The notes beneath the pieces are model-generated. The model worked only from the letters and a program-made list of their open reading frames with translations, was not told the origin of the DNA and ran no database searches. A program made the translations under genes and the position numbers. This document shows positions 6,811 to 14,861 of a stretch of DNA of 46,757 nt, piece after piece (position 1 is the stretch's first letter; each line of letters opens with the position of its first letter). This stretch comes from Solirubrobacterales bacterium (GTDB lineage: Bacteria > Actinomycetota > Thermoleophilia > Solirubrobacterales > Solirubrobacteraceae). Where the stretch lies: the NCBI GenBank assembly GCA_003138355.1, contig PLFX01000005.1:1-46757 (forward strand). The letters are read 5' to 3'.

Positions 6811-8013
6811 TTGTCTACATCTTTCGCCCAGCTCGGCGTGTCTAACGCCGTCTGCAGCGCGCTCGCGCGCCGTGGCGTCACCACAGCCTTCCCCGTACAG
6901 GAGCTCGTGATCGGCGACGTGCTAGCCGGTCGCGACGTGCTCGTCAAATCGCCAACGGGCTCGGGGAAGACCCTCGCATTTGGCGTCCCGATGGTCGAGC
7001 GGATCGACGCCAACGGGCCGCGGCCGGCAGCACTCGTGCTGGCGCCGACCCGCGAGCTCGCGACGCAGATCGTCGAGGAGTTGCGCGAGGTCGCGCATTC
7101 CCGCGCCCTGCGGATCAGCGCCGTCTATGGCGGCGTCGGCCTGCACAAGCAGGCCGTTGACGCGGCACGTTCGCACATCGTCGTAGCAACGCCCGGCCGG
7201 CTCGAGGATCTGCTCCAGCGCGGCGCCTTCAGCCTCGCGCAGATCCGCATGCTCGTCCTCGATGAAGCCGACCGCATGCTCGACATGGGCTTCCGACCGC
7301 CCGTCGACCGCATCGTTGCCCGCTGTCCGCGGGTGCGACAGACGCTCTTCTTCTCCGCAACGCTCGACGGCGTCGCCGGCAAGGTGGCGGCGGCCTACAC
7401 GAGCGACGCGATCGTGCACTCCCAGGGGGACGCCGGCCACCACTCGCCGAGCGAGATCGAGCACCGCTTCGTCGCGGTGGGAGGCGAGGACCGCGTCGAG
7501 GTCCTCGTCGGGCAGCTGTCTGCCGAGCGCGAGCTCGCGCTCGTGTTCGTGCGGACCAAGCGCGGAGCCGACCGTCTCGTCAAACGGCTCGGCGCGCACG
7601 GCGTCGTCGCCGCGGCAATCCACGGGAACCGCTCCCAGCGCCAGCGCGAGCAAGCGCTCGCGCACTTCGAGTCCGGCCACGTCGACACGCTCGTCGCCAC
7701 CGACATCGCCGCTCGCGGGATCGATGTGGCGGGGATCTCGCACGTGATCAACTTCGACCCGCCCGCTGACCACGACACATACGTGCACCGCATTGGACGC
7801 ACCGGGCGCGCCGGGCGCACTGGCGTCGGGATCACCCTCGTCGCGCGCGTGGAGCGGGACGCCGTGGCCCGCATCGCACGCGAGCTCAACCTCGTGCATG
7901 GACTGACGGGCACCGCCGAGCCTGCGCGCAGACACGCTGACTCGGGCCCCGGTCGCTCGCGTAACGCTCGCCGCCGTTCGCGTCGCCGCTCACCGGCGGC
8001 GGTCAAGCCGTAG
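6811..8013 (+). CDS. DEAD-box ATP-dependent RNA helicase
   Basis: 400 residues from TTG 6811, fixed by AAAAGGAG 7 nt upstream. All superfamily 2 motifs are visible: Q-motif region (FAQLGVS...FPVQ), motif I SPTGSGKT (about 46-53), Ia PTREL, DEAD at 151-154, SAT, and in the second RecA domain ARGID and HRIGRTGRAG. The C-terminal tail (about 370-400) is short and arginine-rich, typical of RhlE/DeaD-like enzymes that remodel rRNA or mRNA. The exact subtype (RhlE, CsdA) cannot be set. Context with cspA and desaturase suggests a cold-associated role. Confidence 0.92.
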   Translation: MSTSFAQLGVSNAVCSALARRGVTTAFPVQELVIGDVLAGRDVLVKSPTGSGKTLAFGVPMVERIDANGPRPAALVLAPTRELATQIVEELREVAHSRALRISAVYGGVGLHKQAVDAARSHIVVATPGRLEDLLQRGAFSLAQIRMLVLDEADRMLDMGFRPPVDRIVARCPRVRQTLFFSATLDGVAGKVAAAYTSDAIVHSQGDAGHHSPSEIEHRFVAVGGEDRVEVLVGQLSAERELALVFVRTKRGADRLVKRLGAHGVVAAAIHGNRSQRQREQALAHFESGHVDTLVATDIAARGIDVAGISHVINFDPPADHDTYVHRIGRTGRAGRTGVGITLVARVERDAVARIARELNLVHGLTGTAEPARRHADSGPGRSRNARRRSRRRSPAAVKP

Positions 8014-8031
8014 CCGCTCCCGCGGCTCGCG

Positions 8032-8205
8032 TCACACCGATGGACGGCGCGACGGGCGCCGGTGTGATGCGGGACGCGGCGGGTACTGCTCGCGCTCCTC
8101 GGCGGTCATGTCTCGGATCACGAGCGATCCACTCTCAACCTGCTCGCGGATCTGCTCGAGTTTTGCATCGCGCCGTTCCTCTGCCCGCTCGCGAGTGCTC
8201 TTCAT
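8032..8205 (-). CDS. 57-aa charged small protein
   Basis: ATG 8205 to TGA 8032-8034, with GGAGG about 7 nt upstream on the minus strand. The sequence is helical and charged (KSTRERAEERRDAKLEQIRE), then SGSLVIRDMTAEEREQYPPRP and an Arg/Pro/Ser tail. The pattern resembles small actinobacterial proteins with an I-R-x-M-T-x-E-E-R motif, but no function is known to me. It is convergent with the helicase gene, ending 18 nt from its stop. Codon use and the strong ribosome binding site support it as real. Confidence 0.68.
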   Translation of the reverse strand: MKSTRERAEERRDAKLEQIREQVESGSLVIRDMTAEEREQYPPRPASHRRPSRRPSV

Positions 8206-8597
8206 GCGTTCCTCCTATGCTGCGTTGCGCGTGACCTGAACCGTTCGGACCCGCCGCCTTGCGCCAGAGTCAGGCCGGCGCGCCGCTCCCGGCGCGCCAT
8301 CCACGAGTGACGGTCGCGGCATGACGCCGCGCCGGTTCTTTCGGAGCTACTGATCGAGGCAGTGGGGATCGAACGATCCCTTTCATTGGCCGCGCAGCCA
8401 GCCACTCCGGCCGTCGCGCTACCGATAGCTAGTTCAAGGATATCGGGCCGATACGCCGGACCCGTCAGGCGGACCTGGGAGCACCGTGTTCGCCCACTGC
8501 CCCGGGGCCCGGTCGTTCTAGCGTTCCGTAGTTCCTACGTTGGGATTCAGCAGAGCGCACGGAAGTCCGCTGGCCGCGCCGCCGGTAGCTTCCCGCC
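8206..8597. other. intergenic stretch with a tRNA-like relic
   Basis: No credible protein gene. Read on the minus strand, 8364-8431 contains a hairpin including TTCGATCC, like a T-arm, and further 3' on the plus strand GCGCTACCGATAGCTA, which resembles the complement of a tRNA D-arm with a few bases missing. No anticodon arm with U33 or acceptor pairing could be drawn, so this is at best a decayed tRNA. A TANNNT hexamer TAGCTT (8586-8591) ends the region, 6 nt before the next start codon. Confidence 0.3.
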
Positions 8598-10040
8598 ATG
8601 CTGGCCGGAACGAACCATCGCGTGATTCAGGGGGGCATGGGAGTTGCCGTGTCCGGTTGGCGGCTGGCCGCCGTGGTGTCGCGCCTTGGCCAGCTCGGGG
8701 TCGTTGCGGGCACCGCTCTCGGGGTGATTCTCGCTCGCGCGCTCCAGGACGGCGACGCGGGCGGTCATCGGCGGCGCGCCCTTGAAGCCTTCCCGGACCA
8801 GGCAGTCGCTGCACGCATCCTCGAGCGCTACTACTTGGCGGGCGGCCGTGGCGCGGATCAGAGCTACCGTGCCGTGCCTATACCGCGCTGTCAGGCGTCG
8901 CGCCAATTCCTCGAGCTGACGGTGGCCGGCAGCTTCGTCGAGGTCTTCCTGGCCAAAGAGGGACACGACGGCGAGGTCGGGATCAACCTGCTCGAGAAGA
9001 TCCAGCTCCCGACGCTCCCGGCGCTCTACGGGGCAATGCTCGCGGGCGTCGACTGGGTGCTGATGGGCGCCGGCATCCCGACCTACATTCCATCGGCAAT
9101 CGACGCACTCGCCGAGCAGACGCCGTTCGCCCTGCCGCTCGCCGTAGTCGGCGCCACCTCCAGCGATTCGTACACGGTCGGATTCGATCCCAGTCGCATC
9201 TTCGCGCCGCCGCCAAAGCCGATCGCGCGGCCTCGGTTCCTGGCGATCGTCGGCTCTCACGTGCTCGCCGCCCATCTCGCTCGCAGCGAGGCCGCCCGTC
9301 CGTCCGGCTTCGTAGTAGAAGCGCCGATTGCGGGCGGACACAACGCGCCACCGCGGGGTCGGCTGCAGTTAGACGCGACCGGCGAGCCGATCTACGGCGA
9401 GCGCGACGATGTCGATCTCGAGCGGATGCGAGCGCTTGACATCCCGTTCTGGCTGGCCGGTGGGTACGCCCATCCGCAGAAGTTGCGCGAGGCGCTCGAT
9501 GAGGGAGCAGCCGGCGTCCAGGTCGGTACCGCGTTCGCGCTCTGCGAGGAATCCGGGCTCGATCCGCACCTCAAGCAGCTTGCGCGCGAGCGGGCGGCGG
9601 CCGGCCGTCTCGAGATCCGTACCGATCCTGTCGCTTCGCCGACGGGCTACCCGTTCAAGGTCGCGAAGCTGCCTGGGACGGTCGCCGAACGGTCGGTATA
9701 CGAAGCGCGAGAGCGGCGCTGCGATCTCAGCTACCTCACGACGCTCTACCGGCGACCCGACGGCCGCGTCGGCTACCGCTGCCCCGCGGAGCCGATCGAG
9801 GACTACCTCGAGAAGGGCGGCGAGGCGAGCGACACGGTGGACCGTGTCTGCCTTTGTAACAGCCTGGTGGCCACCGCGGGCGCCCCGCAGCACCGCCGCG
9901 GCCTCGGGATCGAGCCGCCGATCGTCACGCTTGGAGACGACGCGTGCGCGGTCGCCGCGGCGCTCTCGCCCGACGGGCGCCCCTACGGCGCCGAGGCCGT
10001 GATCCGGTATCTGCTCGGAGAATCTGCGGCGGCGGCCTGA
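8598..10040 (+). CDS. nitronate monooxygenase / 2-nitropropane dioxygenase family enzyme
   Basis: 480 residues. The N-terminal VIQGGMGVAVSG is the FMN phosphate/nitronate-binding start of the TIM-barrel NMO fold. VDWVLMGAGIP and APIAGGHNAPPRG are the central glycine-rich and catalytic His regions, and DIPFWLAGGYAHPQKLREALDEGAAGVQVGTAFALCEES is the C-terminal FMN-binding loop. The last about 120 residues carry a CxC (CLCNSL) segment and extend beyond classical NMO (about 320-350). The family oxidises nitronates with O2 or acts as an enoyl reductase; the real substrate is unknown. ATG 8598 lies 6 nt after TAGCTT, suggesting a leaderless start. Confidence 0.82.
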   Translation: MLAGTNHRVIQGGMGVAVSGWRLAAVVSRLGQLGVVAGTALGVILARALQDGDAGGHRRRALEAFPDQAVAARILERYYLAGGRGADQSYRAVPIPRCQASRQFLELTVAGSFVEVFLAKEGHDGEVGINLLEKIQLPTLPALYGAMLAGVDWVLMGAGIPTYIPSAIDALAEQTPFALPLAVVGATSSDSYTVGFDPSRIFAPPPKPIARPRFLAIVGSHVLAAHLARSEAARPSGFVVEAPIAGGHNAPPRGRLQLDATGEPIYGERDDVDLERMRALDIPFWLAGGYAHPQKLREALDEGAAGVQVGTAFALCEESGLDPHLKQLARERAAAGRLEIRTDPVASPTGYPFKVAKLPGTVAERSVYEARERRCDLSYLTTLYRRPDGRVGYRCPAEPIEDYLEKGGEASDTVDRVCLCNSLVATAGAPQHRRGLGIEPPIVTLGDDACAVAAALSPDGRPYGAEAVIRYLLGESAAAA

Positions 10041-10111
10041 GTCGCCTCCGCGGCGTGAGGCGGCCGTGCGAGTGGACGGCTCCCGCTTCGCGAAGCCGTA
10101 CCTTGATCGCG

Positions 10112-10834
10112 ATGGGTGACACACCGCGGGCGATCCGCGCGACGATCACCGGCGCCGTCCAGGGCGTCGGCTTCCGCCACGCCGTGCGCCGCCGTGCGCT
10201 CCAGCTCGGCCTCGCCGGCTGGGTTCGCAACGGCGAGGACGGCGGCGTCCTGGTGCACGCCGAGGGTTCTCCTGTGGCGCTCGACGAGCTCATCGAGTTC
10301 CTCGGACGCGGCCCGCGCCTGGCGGCGGTTATGTCCCTGGCAATCGACTCGGCGAAGGTCGAGGGTCACGAGCAGTTCGCGATTCGCGGCGTGCGCGCCG
10401 GCCTCTTCGTCGTGCGTGAACATCAGGCAAGCACGCATCACTTCGACCTGCGGCTCGAGCTCGCCGGCTCGATGCGCTCGTGGGCGCTGCCGAAGGGTCC
10501 ATCGCTTGACCCGGCGACCAAGCGTCTTGCTGTCGAGGTCGAGGTGCACGAGCTCTCCGGCGCACTCGCCGAGAGCGAGAGCGCGATCGTCTGGGATCGC
10601 GGCGGCTACGAGCAGGGCGGTCGCGTGCCTTGGCCGCAGGCCTTGGATCGCGGGCATGCGGTCTTCGTGCTGCACGGCACCAAGCTGCGCGGCGGCTTCG
10701 CGCTGCAGCGCACCGCCGGCGGCGCAAAGCCCCAGTGGCTGCTCGTCAAGCGACGCGACGAACACGCGCGGCCCGGCTCGGACATCGTCGCCGCGCAGCC
10801 CCAGTCCGTGATCAGCGGTCGAGTCCTGAGCTAG
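10112..10834 (+). CDS. acylphosphatase fused to a LigD-type 3'-phosphoesterase domain
   Basis: 240 residues. Residues 7-92 are a complete acylphosphatase: GAVQGVGFRHAV with catalytic R22, and GWVRNGEDGGV with N40. Residues about 98-220 match the phosphoesterase (PE) domain of DNA ligase D: FVVREHQASTHHFDLRLE, SWALPKGPSLDP, AIVWDRGGYE, LHGTKLRGGFAL, WLLVKRRDEHAR. Residues equivalent to the metal/active-site set H42, H48, D50, R52 and H84 of the Pseudomonas enzyme are H104, H110, D112, R114 and H146. The Y88 equivalent is G150, and about ten residues of the following loop are missing. ATG 10112 lies 7 nt after TACCTT, with no Shine-Dalgarno sequence. No ligase or Ku gene is in the window. Confidence 0.82.
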   Translation: MGDTPRAIRATITGAVQGVGFRHAVRRRALQLGLAGWVRNGEDGGVLVHAEGSPVALDELIEFLGRGPRLAAVMSLAIDSAKVEGHEQFAIRGVRAGLFVVREHQASTHHFDLRLELAGSMRSWALPKGPSLDPATKRLAVEVEVHELSGALAESESAIVWDRGGYEQGGRVPWPQALDRGHAVFVLHGTKLRGGFALQRTAGGAKPQWLLVKRRDEHARPGSDIVAAQPQSVISGRVLS

Positions 10835-11314
10835 ACGCGAGCACGCGGCAGGCCGGCACGCCCGCGGGCTCAGCTGGCAAGTCGCCAGTCGCCGCTGGGC
10901 TCACGTCCATCGCAGTGGGCCCGAGCACTCACCTGCAGTCCGGCGGCACGAAGCCGCTCTCGCCACACGGAAAGAGCCTCCGCCTGTGCCGCCGGCCCCG
11001 ATCCGGCTGGCACGAGCAGCGTGCGGCGAGCGCCGCGCGTCTCCGCGCGGTTTCGCAGCAACGCCATCAAGGCCCGTGACGGCTCGTTCGAGCGAGCTTG
11101 AACGAGCATTTGCACACCCGGGCGACGGGGGGCGCCCATCTGCGCCCCCGAGCTGCCTCCGCCGGCCGGACTGCTGTGAGTGAGAGGAGAGGGTCGATGC
11201 AACGTCTCAGATTGTCGGAGAGGACGTGCCCGGCGCCCATGGCCCACCGTCTAAATTCGCGGGCGGCGCTTTCGCCGCGCTGTCGAGCGCGCATCGCCCG
11301 CGCGACGGAGCCGG
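10835..11314. other. long gap upstream of tig, mostly unassigned
   Basis: About 480 nt between the fusion gene and the tig control region. The only protein-like frame is the minus-strand candidate listed separately. No RNA gene, repeat array or clear terminator was identified. Confidence 0.4.
10870..11109 (-). CDS. possible small protein, unknown
   Basis: 79 codons from ATG 11109. The composition is protein-like, with a strand-helix pattern (ARRTLLVPAGSGPAAQAEALSVWRERLRAAGLQVSARAHC) reminiscent of the beta-alpha-beta of universal-stress or HPF-like folds, but too short to assign. No Shine-Dalgarno or -10-like signal precedes the ATG, and the frame is open to 11247. Doubtful but the best candidate in this gap. 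Confidence 0.35.
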   Translation of the reverse strand: MLVQARSNEPSRALMALLRNRAETRGARRTLLVPAGSGPAAQAEALSVWRERLRAAGLQVSARAHCDGREPSGDWRLAS

Positions 11315-11350
11315 GCCTCCACCGGCCGGTGGAGGCGCCCCAGGTATCGT
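11315..11350 (+). promoter_or_regulatory. 22-bp perfect palindrome and -10-like hexamer in front of tig
   Basis: Arms GCCTCCACCGG and CCGGTGGAGGC form a gapless palindrome (11315-11336). Eight bases on, TATCGT (11345-11350) is a TANNNT hexamer ending 7 nt before the tig ATG. With a leaderless start the palindrome would cover the -35 region, which suits an operator; as RNA it would be a terminator-like stem. Confidence 0.5.
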
Positions 11351-11357
11351 TGGCCCC

Positions 11358-12725
11358 ATGGCCGCGCTCGCCGTCACGACGACCGTCACCGAGCTTCCCG
11401 ACTCGCGCGCACGCGTCGAGGTCGAGGTCGCTGCGCGCGAGCTCGCCGCCGCGATGGACTCCGCCGCGCGCGAGCTCGGGCGCAACCTGCGCCTGCCCGG
11501 CTTCCGCAAGGGCAAGGTCCCGCCGGCCGTCCTGATCCAGCGAATCGGCCGTGAAGGGGTCTTCGAGGAGGCCGTCGCCGATCGCATCTCGCGCTGGTAT
11601 GTCCAGGCGGTCGGTGAGTCCGAGATCGCGCCGGTCGGTGATCCGAGCATCACCCCGGGCGAGCTGCCGGCGGGCGGTGAGCCCTACCGCTTCTCGTTCG
11701 AGATCGGTGTCAGGCCGACTGCGACGCTCGGGCAGTGGCGCGGCCTCGAGGTCCCGCGCCGCGAGCCGCGCGTCGATGCGGCGGACGTGGAGCGCCAGCT
11801 CGAGGAGGCTCGCGAGCGCCTCGCGCGGCTCGAGCCGGTCGATCGGGCCGCACGGCGCGGCGACTTCATCGCGGTCGACTACGCCGGCACGATCGGCGGC
11901 GAGCCGTTCGAAGGCGGCGAGGGTCGCGGTCAGCTGCTCGAGTTGGGGAGCGATCCGCTGATCCCCGGTTTCGAGGAGGCGCTGATCGGCGCCAGCGCCG
12001 GCGAGGAGCGCGTCGTCGCCGTGACCTTCCCGCCCGGCTACCAGCCCGAGCGCCTCGCCGGTCAGGACGCGACGTTCGTCGTCAGCGTGAACTCCGTCAA
12101 CGAGAAGGTGCTGCCGGAGATCGACGACGAGCTCGCGAGCGAAGCGGCGGGCCTCGACACGCTCGAGGAGCTGCGCGAGGAGATCGGCCAGCGCCTGCTC
12201 CAAGCCGACGAGCGCGCGGTCGAGCGTGAATACCGCGGCGCCGCGCTCGACGCCGCCGTCGCAGCGTCGAAACTGAGCGTCCCGCAGACGCTGATCGACG
12301 CGAAGAACCACGAGACCTGGGAGCGGGCGGTCCACCAGTTCGGACACCGCGGCCTGACCAAGGAGACCTTCCTGCGCCTCACCGGCAAGACCGAGGAGGA
12401 GGTGCTCGCCGAGTCCCGGCCCGACGCCGAGCAGGCGCTCAAGCGCGAGGCGGTCCTCGCGGCGCTGATCGCCAGCGAGCAGATCGAGCCGACCGACGAC
12501 GAGCTGATCGAGGCGATCCTTGCCGACGTGGCGCCCGAGCGCCGCCCGCAGAGCGCGGCCGAGCGCGCGAAGCTGCTCGATCGCCTGCGCAAGGCGGGGC
12601 GCCTCGGCGAGCTACGCGAGGACGTCGCCGCGGAGAAGGCGATGGACATCCTGATCGCGGCCGCCAAGCCGATCGCACCCTCGCTCGCGGCGGCGCGCGA
12701 AAAGATCTGGACCCCCGGCCAGTAG
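11358..12725 (+). CDS. tig: trigger factor
   Basis: 455 residues, the usual length. The ribosome-binding signature GFRKGKVP is at 48-55. The FKBP-type prolyl isomerase domain (about 150-245) starts [20 protein letters not shown] and has the [16 protein letters not shown] loop; a long helical C-terminal chaperone domain follows. Role: first chaperone to meet nascent chains at the L23 site of the ribosome exit. The frame is open to 11226, but the ATG at 11358 matches the family start and lies 7 nt after TATCGT, so a leaderless transcript is likely. It is followed by a hairpin and then clpP-clpX, a common arrangement. Confidence 0.95.
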   Translation: MAALAVTTTVTELPDSRARVEVEVAARELAAAMDSAARELGRNLRLPGFRKGKVPPAVLIQRIGREGVFEEAVADRISRWYVQAVGESEIAPVGDPSITPGELPAGGEPYRFSFEIGVRPTATLGQWRGLEVPRREPRVDAADVERQLEEARERLARLEPVDRAARRGDFIAVDYAGTIGGEPFEGGEGRGQLLELGSDPLIPGFEEALIGASAGEERVVAVTFPPGYQPERLAGQDATFVVSVNSVNEKVLPEIDDELASEAAGLDTLEELREEIGQRLLQADERAVEREYRGAALDAAVAASKLSVPQTLIDAKNHETWERAVHQFGHRGLTKETFLRLTGKTEEEVLAESRPDAEQALKREAVLAALIASEQIEPTDDELIEAILADVAPERRPQSAAERAKLLDRLRKAGRLGELREDVAAEKAMDILIAAAKPIAPSLAAAREKIWTPGQ

Positions 12726-12737
12726 TCCCGCGAGCCG

Positions 12738-12758
12738 CGCGCGGCGTCACGCCGCGTG
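12738..12758 (+). terminator. terminator-like hairpin after tig
   Basis: CGCGGCG (12740-12746) and CGCCGCG (12750-12756) with a 3-nt loop, extended outward by one G-T and one C-G pair. There is no T-run. It separates tig from clpP. Confidence 0.5.
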
Positions 12759-12870
12759 GTCTGGAAACTCACCAACCCGAGGTCGACGACTCGCTAGAGT
12801 TGCCCGTGACGGTGGAGCTTTCCGCTCGCCGGGGAGGAATCGAGCCGGGCAAGCGAAAGATGCGCAAACC

Positions 12871-13454
12871 ATGAGCCCACTGATCCCGATGGTTGTCGAG
12901 CAGACCTCGCGCGGCGAACGTGCGTTCGACATCTACAGCCGCCTGCTCAACGAGCGGATCATCTTCCTCGGCACGCCGATCGACGACCAGATCGCGAACC
13001 TCGTCGTCGCCCAGCTGCTGCACCTCGAGAGCGAGGATCCCGAGAAGGACATCTCGCTCTACATCAACTCGCCCGGCGGCTCCGTGTACTCGGGCCTCGC
13101 GATCTACGACACGATGCAGTTCATCAAGCCGGACGTCCAGACGATCTGCGTTGGCATCGCGATGTCGATGGGCGCGCTGCTCCTCGCCGGCGGCGCGAAG
13201 GACAAACGTATGGCTCTTCCCAACGCAAAGATCCTCATTCATCAAGTCAGTTCAAGCTTCCAGGGGCAGGCGACCGACATTGAGATCCATGCCCGCGAGA
13301 TCATCGACATCCGCCGGCGCCTCGACGAGATCATCGCCCAGCACACGGGCAAGTCGCTCGAGGAGGTCAAGCACGACACCGAGCGCGACTACTTCATGTC
13401 GGCCGAGGAGGCAACGACCTACGGGATCATCGACCGGGTGATCTCCCAGCACTG

Positions 13455-13455
<1 letters not shown>
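12871..13455 (+). CDS. clpP: ATP-dependent Clp protease proteolytic subunit
   Basis: 194 residues. The serine-protease triad is intact: S99 in [12 protein letters not shown]124 in ILIHQ and D173 in ERDYF. The fold signatures [16 protein letters not shown] and the handle region ([14 protein letters not shown]) are typical. It forms the 14-mer degradation chamber used by ClpX. After ILIHQ the usual proline is replaced by VSSSF, a small deviation. A four-codon frame ATGCGCAAACCATGA (12860-12874) ends on the clpP start as ATGA. No good Shine-Dalgarno sequence sits near 12871 (GGAGG at 12833-12837 is too far). Its stop overlaps clpX by one base. No second clpP is present here, unlike many actinobacteria. 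Confidence 0.95.
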
Positions 13456-14729
<1,274 letters not shown>

Positions 14730-14738
14730 TAGGCGGCG

Positions 14739-14830
14739 GGCACCGGCGCATGCCTGTGCCCCGAACGGGGTACGCCGGTGCCGGGATCGGTGCATGCACC
14801 GATCCCCCGGCGGGCGCATGCGCCCGCCGG
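14739..14830. repeat. three consecutive inverted repeats between clpX and valS
   Basis: IR1: GGCACCGGCG (14739-14748) pairs with CGCCGGTGCC (14773-14782), enclosing a second stem CCCCG/CGGGG (14759-14763/14766-14770). IR2: a perfect gapless 24-bp palindrome at 14783-14806, centre TGCATGCA. IR3: another perfect 24-bp palindrome at 14807-14830, centre GCGCATGCGC, abutting IR2. The core GCATGC recurs three times. A further stem ACAACGAG (14832-14839)/CTCGTTGT (14858-14865) covers the valS start. This may be a terminator array, a protein-binding site, or a mobile repeat unit. Confidence 0.75.
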
Positions 14831-14861
14831 AACAACGAGGAAAGCTAGGCTTCGTCACTCG

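Noticed and set aside
14778-14861. valS starting at GTG 14778
   Set aside because: It would translate the tandem palindromes into residues not matching valyl-tRNA synthetase N-termini; the TTG at 14862 is closer to the family start.
14739-14861. T-box riboswitch upstream of valS
   Set aside because: No TGGNACCGCG-type antiterminator or specifier-loop arrangement; the region is short and consists of plain palindromes.
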